DNA of 9,049 nt. It comes from Stercoripulliclostridium_A sp964480195. GTDB taxonomy: Bacteria; Bacillota; Clostridia; Christensenellales; DTU072. The notes below the pieces were generated by a model, which saw only the letters and a program-made list of their open reading frames with translations, had not been told where the DNA came from and did no database searches. The position numbers were made by a program, and so were the translations under genes. How positions within the stretch are numbered: position 1 is the stretch's first letter; every line of letters begins with the position of its first letter. The stretch is from the NCBI GenBank assembly GCA_964480195.1, contig CAYZOJ010000059.1:1-9049 (forward strand). The letters run 5' to 3'. Below are positions 6,299 through 9,049 of the stretch, in pieces.

Positions 6299-6327
6299 AT
6301 AATAGCACGTCTAAATGTATAAAACAA
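6299..6327 (-). promoter_or_regulatory. Promoter of amino-acid importer operon
   Basis: Minus strand: -35 TTGTTT (6322-6327), a 17-bp spacer, and -10 TATTAT (6299-6304) preceded by an extended TGC. The predicted transcription start is near 6292, giving a leader of about 32 nt. Such a short leader leaves no room for a riboswitch or T-box. Confidence 0.7.
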
Positions 6328-6447
6328 GCAAAATATGCATAAAATGTAAATATTATTAATTTTTTATTCCGATGAAAAATCGTACGTCGGAAGAACTGCG
6401 TTTTGCGAACTATTCTTGCCGAAAATGCGAATTTTAAGTGAATTATA

Positions 6448-6476
6448 TTGTTATTCGTGCGCGCGTATGGTATAAT
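6448..6476 (+). promoter_or_regulatory. Promoter of BspA-type lipoprotein, leaderless
   Basis: -35 TTGTTA (6448-6453), a 17-bp spacer and -10 TATAAT (6471-6476) with an extended TGG. Counting from the -10, position +1 falls on the A of ATG 6483. Bases 6456-6469 form a 14-nt alternating pyrimidine-purine run. The stretch 6458-6476 matches the GLUG lipoprotein promoter at 16 of 19 positions. Confidence 0.8.
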
Positions 6477-6482
6477 TCCGTT

Positions 6483-8687
6483 ATGAGAAATCGTAAACCA
6501 ACGACAATATTTGCGGTCATATCGCTAATTATAATCATTCTCGCGCTGAGCGCGTGCACGGGTGAAACCAATCTTATATATTTCAGCACGGACACCGAGG
6601 CGGGTTCTCCCGTATATCGGCTGTATCTCGACACCAACCCGACCATCACTCCGAGCGTCGTAACCCGCCCTCGCGGGAACGACTACGTTTTGACGTCTTC
6701 GAACCAAACAATCGTTAAAATATCGGAGGACGGAAAATCGGTGACGGCGTTAAAAGAAGGCGTTGTAACGCTTACCGCGACTTCTGACTCGAAGTCCGCG
6801 ACAGCCACGATAATCGTCGAAGCCAAAAAGCCCGTAACCGCCGCCGACGCCGAAAAGCAAGGCGGATACCTCATTATTTTTGAAACGGAATACGGCTCCG
6901 TCGCGGGACAAATCGTAAACCCCGGCGAAAAAGCCACCGAGCCAGCGGAAATCGTCCGTCCCAACGGATACAAACTGTTCGGCTGGTATACGGACAAAGA
7001 ATTTACCAAAAAATACGATTTCGACACCCCCGTCAACGGACATCTCACGCTATATGCTCTGTGGGGCTACGCGGAACCCGAGTATCTTTACGAATCCAAC
7101 GGCGACGGCACTATGCGCCTTCTCGGATTCAAATACGACAACGTCCCGTACGAAGAAGTCGTTTTACCTACAGTGGACGAGGACGGCTACCCCATTACCG
7201 TTATCGCGAACTCCGCGTTTGTAGGGAACAAGTCGCTTAAATCAATAACCGTTCCCGCGGGATACGTTTCAATCGAAGAGTCGGCGTTCGAGGAATGCAA
7301 CGTGCTCGAAACCGTAACAATCGGTAACGACGTAACCGAAATCGCGAACGAAGCTTTTTATGCCTGCCCCGCTTTGCGTTCGGTCGTGTTAAGCGATTCT
7401 TTGACTACAATCGGCGAATACGCGTTTTATAAGTGCTCGGCTTTAGAAAATATCGTCATGCCCGACACGGTAACCTCGGTAGGCGCATATGCGTTTGCGG
7501 AATGCGAATCCCTTGCGTCGGTCGAGCTTTCCGAATCTCTCACTCTCATAAATCTACGTACGTTTGCGGGAGCCTCGATAACGAAAATCGACCTTAAAAA
7601 CGTATCCGAAATCCACAATGAAGCTTTTGCGGGTTGCACCGCTCTTGCGACAATAGAGGGGTACGAGAACCTGACTTCTCTCGGTTCTTACGTATTCGGA
7701 AGCCTTACGAGGAACTCCGATAAAGCAACCGCATGGCTCAAAAAGACATCAAATCACACCGTAACCGAGTACAACGGCGTAACGGGTGGCAAGGCGGTAT
7801 ATCTCGGCGACATACTCGTATATGTAGTCCCTGTTGCCACCAAATGCCCTATCATTTATGTAAAAAGCACCTGTAAGTCCGTAGCCGGACAGGCGTTGAC
7901 GGACGCAGGTCGCGCGACTCTCTATTTTACGGGCGCGACGCCACCCGACTATAATCCCTCGTCAAGACCTTTCGGCGAACAATCCGAAACGGTGAACGGA
8001 AATACCCTGTATCGTCCGACCGTCGACATCGTAGTCCCGGGCGGAATGTCCGAAACCTATACTCGCGCATTCCTCCGTTGCACGGAAGACGTCGACGGCG
8101 ACAAAATAATTCCTCTCGACTATTCTTTTGAACTCTGCAAACGCATTTACGAAAGTGTTCCCACCCGCATTTCGGGACTTACGGTATACTCTCACAAGCC
8201 GTTTATGGAGTACGAAAGCGGAGTTTACTTTAACGCAACTCTCGCAAAACGCACCGGCGACCCCTATCGCGGTATAACCTATCTTGCCGAAAGCAGATAC
8301 GTCATATTCGACTATCGCGGTACCGCCGAAAGTATCGACATCAAATCGGAACTCGAAGCGGACGCTACCGCAAACGGAACTTCGATGCTCATCGAGCGCA
8401 TAGACGCATATGCGTTTTCCGCAACGTCGTTGGTTCTTAAAAGCATAACCCTGCCTACCGAGATTTCCGAAATCGGCGAATACGCGTTTTCCGCAATGAC
8501 GTTGACGTCGATAAGAATCGTCGGCAATACCGACTTCAATCCGTCTACGACTACCATAGGAAGCTACGGCTTTAACCTAAACGCTTGCAAAGACTTAAAA
8601 ATCTTTGTGCAAGCGGACATGTTTGAAAAATACAAAAACGCAAGTTCTTGGAGTTCCTATTCCTCAAGACTCGTTTCGGAACAATAA
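6483..8687 (+). CDS. BspA-type leucine-rich-repeat lipoprotein with Big_2 and InlB-type domains
   Basis: A 734-residue secreted lipoprotein, likely surface-displayed. Residues 1-25 form the signal peptide, with lipobox LSAC and Cys25. About 52-113 is a Big_2 Ig-like domain (YVLTSSNQTIVKIS, DGKSVTALKEGVVTLTAT). About 128-194 is one Listeria-Bacteroides repeat (GYKLFGWYTDKEF, LTLYALW). About 223-405 holds some eight BspA-type LRR_5 units, for example SAFVGNKSLKSITVP, EAFYACPALRSVVLS and YAFYKCSALENIVMP. About 406-632 is less repetitive, with a cap-like VDIVVPGGMSETYTRAF. About 633-700 has further LRR units, and the C-terminus (IFVQADMFEKYKNA, SSWSSY) is the usual closing cap of such proteins. 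BspA-type repeats occur in adhesins and host- or glycan-contacting proteins; the ligand here is unknown. An in-frame GTG at 6438 was rejected because it lies upstream of the promoter. No Shine-Dalgarno precedes ATG 6483. Confidence 0.88.
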   Translation: MRNRKPTTIFAVISLIIIILALSACTGETNLIYFSTDTEAGSPVYRLYLDTNPTITPSVVTRPRGNDYVLTSSNQTIVKISEDGKSVTALKEGVVTLTATSDSKSATATIIVEAKKPVTAADAEKQGGYLIIFETEYGSVAGQIVNPGEKATEPAEIVRPNGYKLFGWYTDKEFTKKYDFDTPVNGHLTLYALWGYAEPEYLYESNGDGTMRLLGFKYDNVPYEEVVLPTVDEDGYPITVIANSAFVGNKSLKSITVPAGYVSIEESAFEECNVLETVTIGNDVTEIANEAFYACPALRSVVLSDSLTTIGEYAFYKCSALENIVMPDTVTSVGAYAFAECESLASVELSESLTLINLRTFAGASITKIDLKNVSEIHNEAFAGCTALATIEGYENLTSLGSYVFGSLTRNSDKATAWLKKTSNHTVTEYNGVTGGKAVYLGDILVYVVPVATKCPIIYVKSTCKSVAGQALTDAGRATLYFTGATPPDYNPSSRPFGEQSETVNGNTLYRPTVDIVVPGGMSETYTRAFLRCTEDVDGDKIIPLDYSFELCKRIYESVPTRISGLTVYSHKPFMEYESGVYFNATLAKRTGDPYRGITYLAESRYVIFDYRGTAESIDIKSELEADATANGTSMLIERIDAYAFSATSLVLKSITLPTEISEIGEYAFSAMTLTSIRIVGNTDFNPSTTTIGSYGFNLNACKDLKIFVQADMFEKYKNASSWSSYSSRLVSEQ

Positions 8688-8692
8688 TACTT

Positions 8693-8697
8693 AGGAG
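8693..8697 (+). promoter_or_regulatory. Shine-Dalgarno of aminopeptidase
   Basis: AGGAG 5 nt before ATG 8703, in the 15-nt gap after the lipoprotein stop. Confidence 0.8.
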
Positions 8698-8702
8698 TAT
8701 AT

Positions 8703-9049
8703 ATGAAAAAATCAGTCATCCGCAACTATGCTCGACTAATCGCACGCACCGGCGTATCCATTAAGAAAGGCGACCGCGTAATAATATCTGCAGAACTTGA
8801 CCAACCCGAATTTATAGAAATGCTCGTTAAAGAGTGCTATCTCGCAGGAGCCATAGACGTCGACGTAAGATGGTCCCATCAACCTCTTGCCAAGACGCAC
8901 GTAAAGTATCGTCCGCTCAAAGTTTTGACCGAAGTCCCCGAATGGGAAATCGAAAGAGCCCGCTTACGCCTTAAAGAAAATCCCGCCGTCATACACGTCA
9001 TTTCCGACGATCCCGACGGTCTTAACGGTATCAATCACGAAAAACTCGC
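8703..9049 (+). CDS. M29-family aminopeptidase, N-terminal part (AmpS-like)
   Basis: The gene runs off the window after 115 codons; a full M29 enzyme has about 400 residues. The visible part is the family's N-terminal domain: NYARLIARTGVSIKKGDRV (8-26), EFIEMLVKECYLAGAIDVDV, a W-x-H/D turn (WSHQPLAKTHVKY), the EVPEWEIERA stretch and HVISDDPDGLNGI. The catalytic metal ligands lie further downstream and cannot be checked. M29 enzymes are cytoplasmic, cobalt- or zinc-dependent aminopeptidases that release N-terminal residues from peptides. There is no signal peptide. The gene is 15 nt downstream of the BspA-type lipoprotein and probably cotranscribed with it, though a separate promoter inside that gene cannot be excluded. 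Confidence 0.87.
   Translation, partial: MKKSVIRNYARLIARTGVSIKKGDRVIISAELDQPEFIEMLVKECYLAGAIDVDVRWSHQPLAKTHVKYRPLKVLTEVPEWEIERARLRLKENPAVIHVISDDPDGLNGINHEKL

Noticed and set aside
6361..6437. Weak hairpins (CCGATG with CGTCGG, GCGTTTT with AAAATGC)
   Set aside because: Short stems with wobble pairs and long loops, not expected to be transcribed; no supporting context.
6328..6447. Riboswitch, T-box or ArgR-type site in the divergent gap
   Set aside because: The importer leader is predicted at only about 32 nt and the lipoprotein is leaderless, leaving no transcribed space. Several AT-rich short inverted repeats (such as TATGCATA at 6334-6341) are too short to call.
7149..7697. DNA-level tandem repeats in the LRR region
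   Set aside because: The repetition is at protein level; codons have diverged and no direct nucleotide repeat of note is visible, so it is not a CRISPR or satellite array.

Overview
The window looks like a stretch of chromosome from a Gram-positive, Clostridia-like member of the Bacillota, possibly an uncultured gut lineage; the placement below phylum is inference. The grounds are AGGAG-type ribosome-binding sites, lipobox-anchored surface lipoproteins, BspA-type and GLUG-type surface repeats, a short HisMQ-type amino-acid transporter operon, and an M29 aminopeptidase. Base composition is moderate, CG dinucleotides are common, and the standard genetic code fits. No tRNA, rRNA, CRISPR array, insertion sequence or phage gene was seen, and no gene-free stretch exceeds about 220 bases.

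Layout. (1) Positions 68-2796, minus strand: a GLUG-repeat surface lipoprotein followed 2 nt later by a small YcxB-like membrane protein. (2) Positions 2962-3798, plus strand: a lone RimK-like ATP-grasp ligase, divergent from (1). (3) Positions 3903-6260, minus strand: a three-gene polar amino-acid ABC importer, transcribed as binding protein, then permease, then ATPase, with overlapping genes. (4) Positions 6483-9049, plus strand: a Big_2/InlB-repeat/BspA-LRR lipoprotein and, 15 nt later, the start of an M29 aminopeptidase that runs off the window. A hairpin between (2) and (3) can serve as a shared terminator. Each divergent gap holds two face-to-face sigma-A-type promoters, all four with a 17-bp spacer and a TGn extended -10.

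The most unusual item is the importer's substrate-binding protein. It carries all parts of an SBP_bac_3 amino-acid-binding protein in the wrong order: the second half (IGVQAGTT through EIIQKYF) comes first and the normal N-terminal half (LVVATNAEFAPFEY onward) comes last, joined by a short linker. This is a natural circular permutation in an intact gene whose stop codon is coupled to the permease start (TAATG). The ATPase of the same operon carries about 39 extra residues between its Q-loop and signature motif.

Other points are a 19-bp promoter motif (16/19 identical) shared by the two lipoprotein genes and not by the other two promoters, an apparently leaderless start for the BspA-type lipoprotein, and candidate operator palindromes in the 2797-2961 gap. 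Together the genes suggest surface contact plus amino-acid or peptide acquisition; the functional link between the two lipoproteins and the importer is inferred only from proximity.
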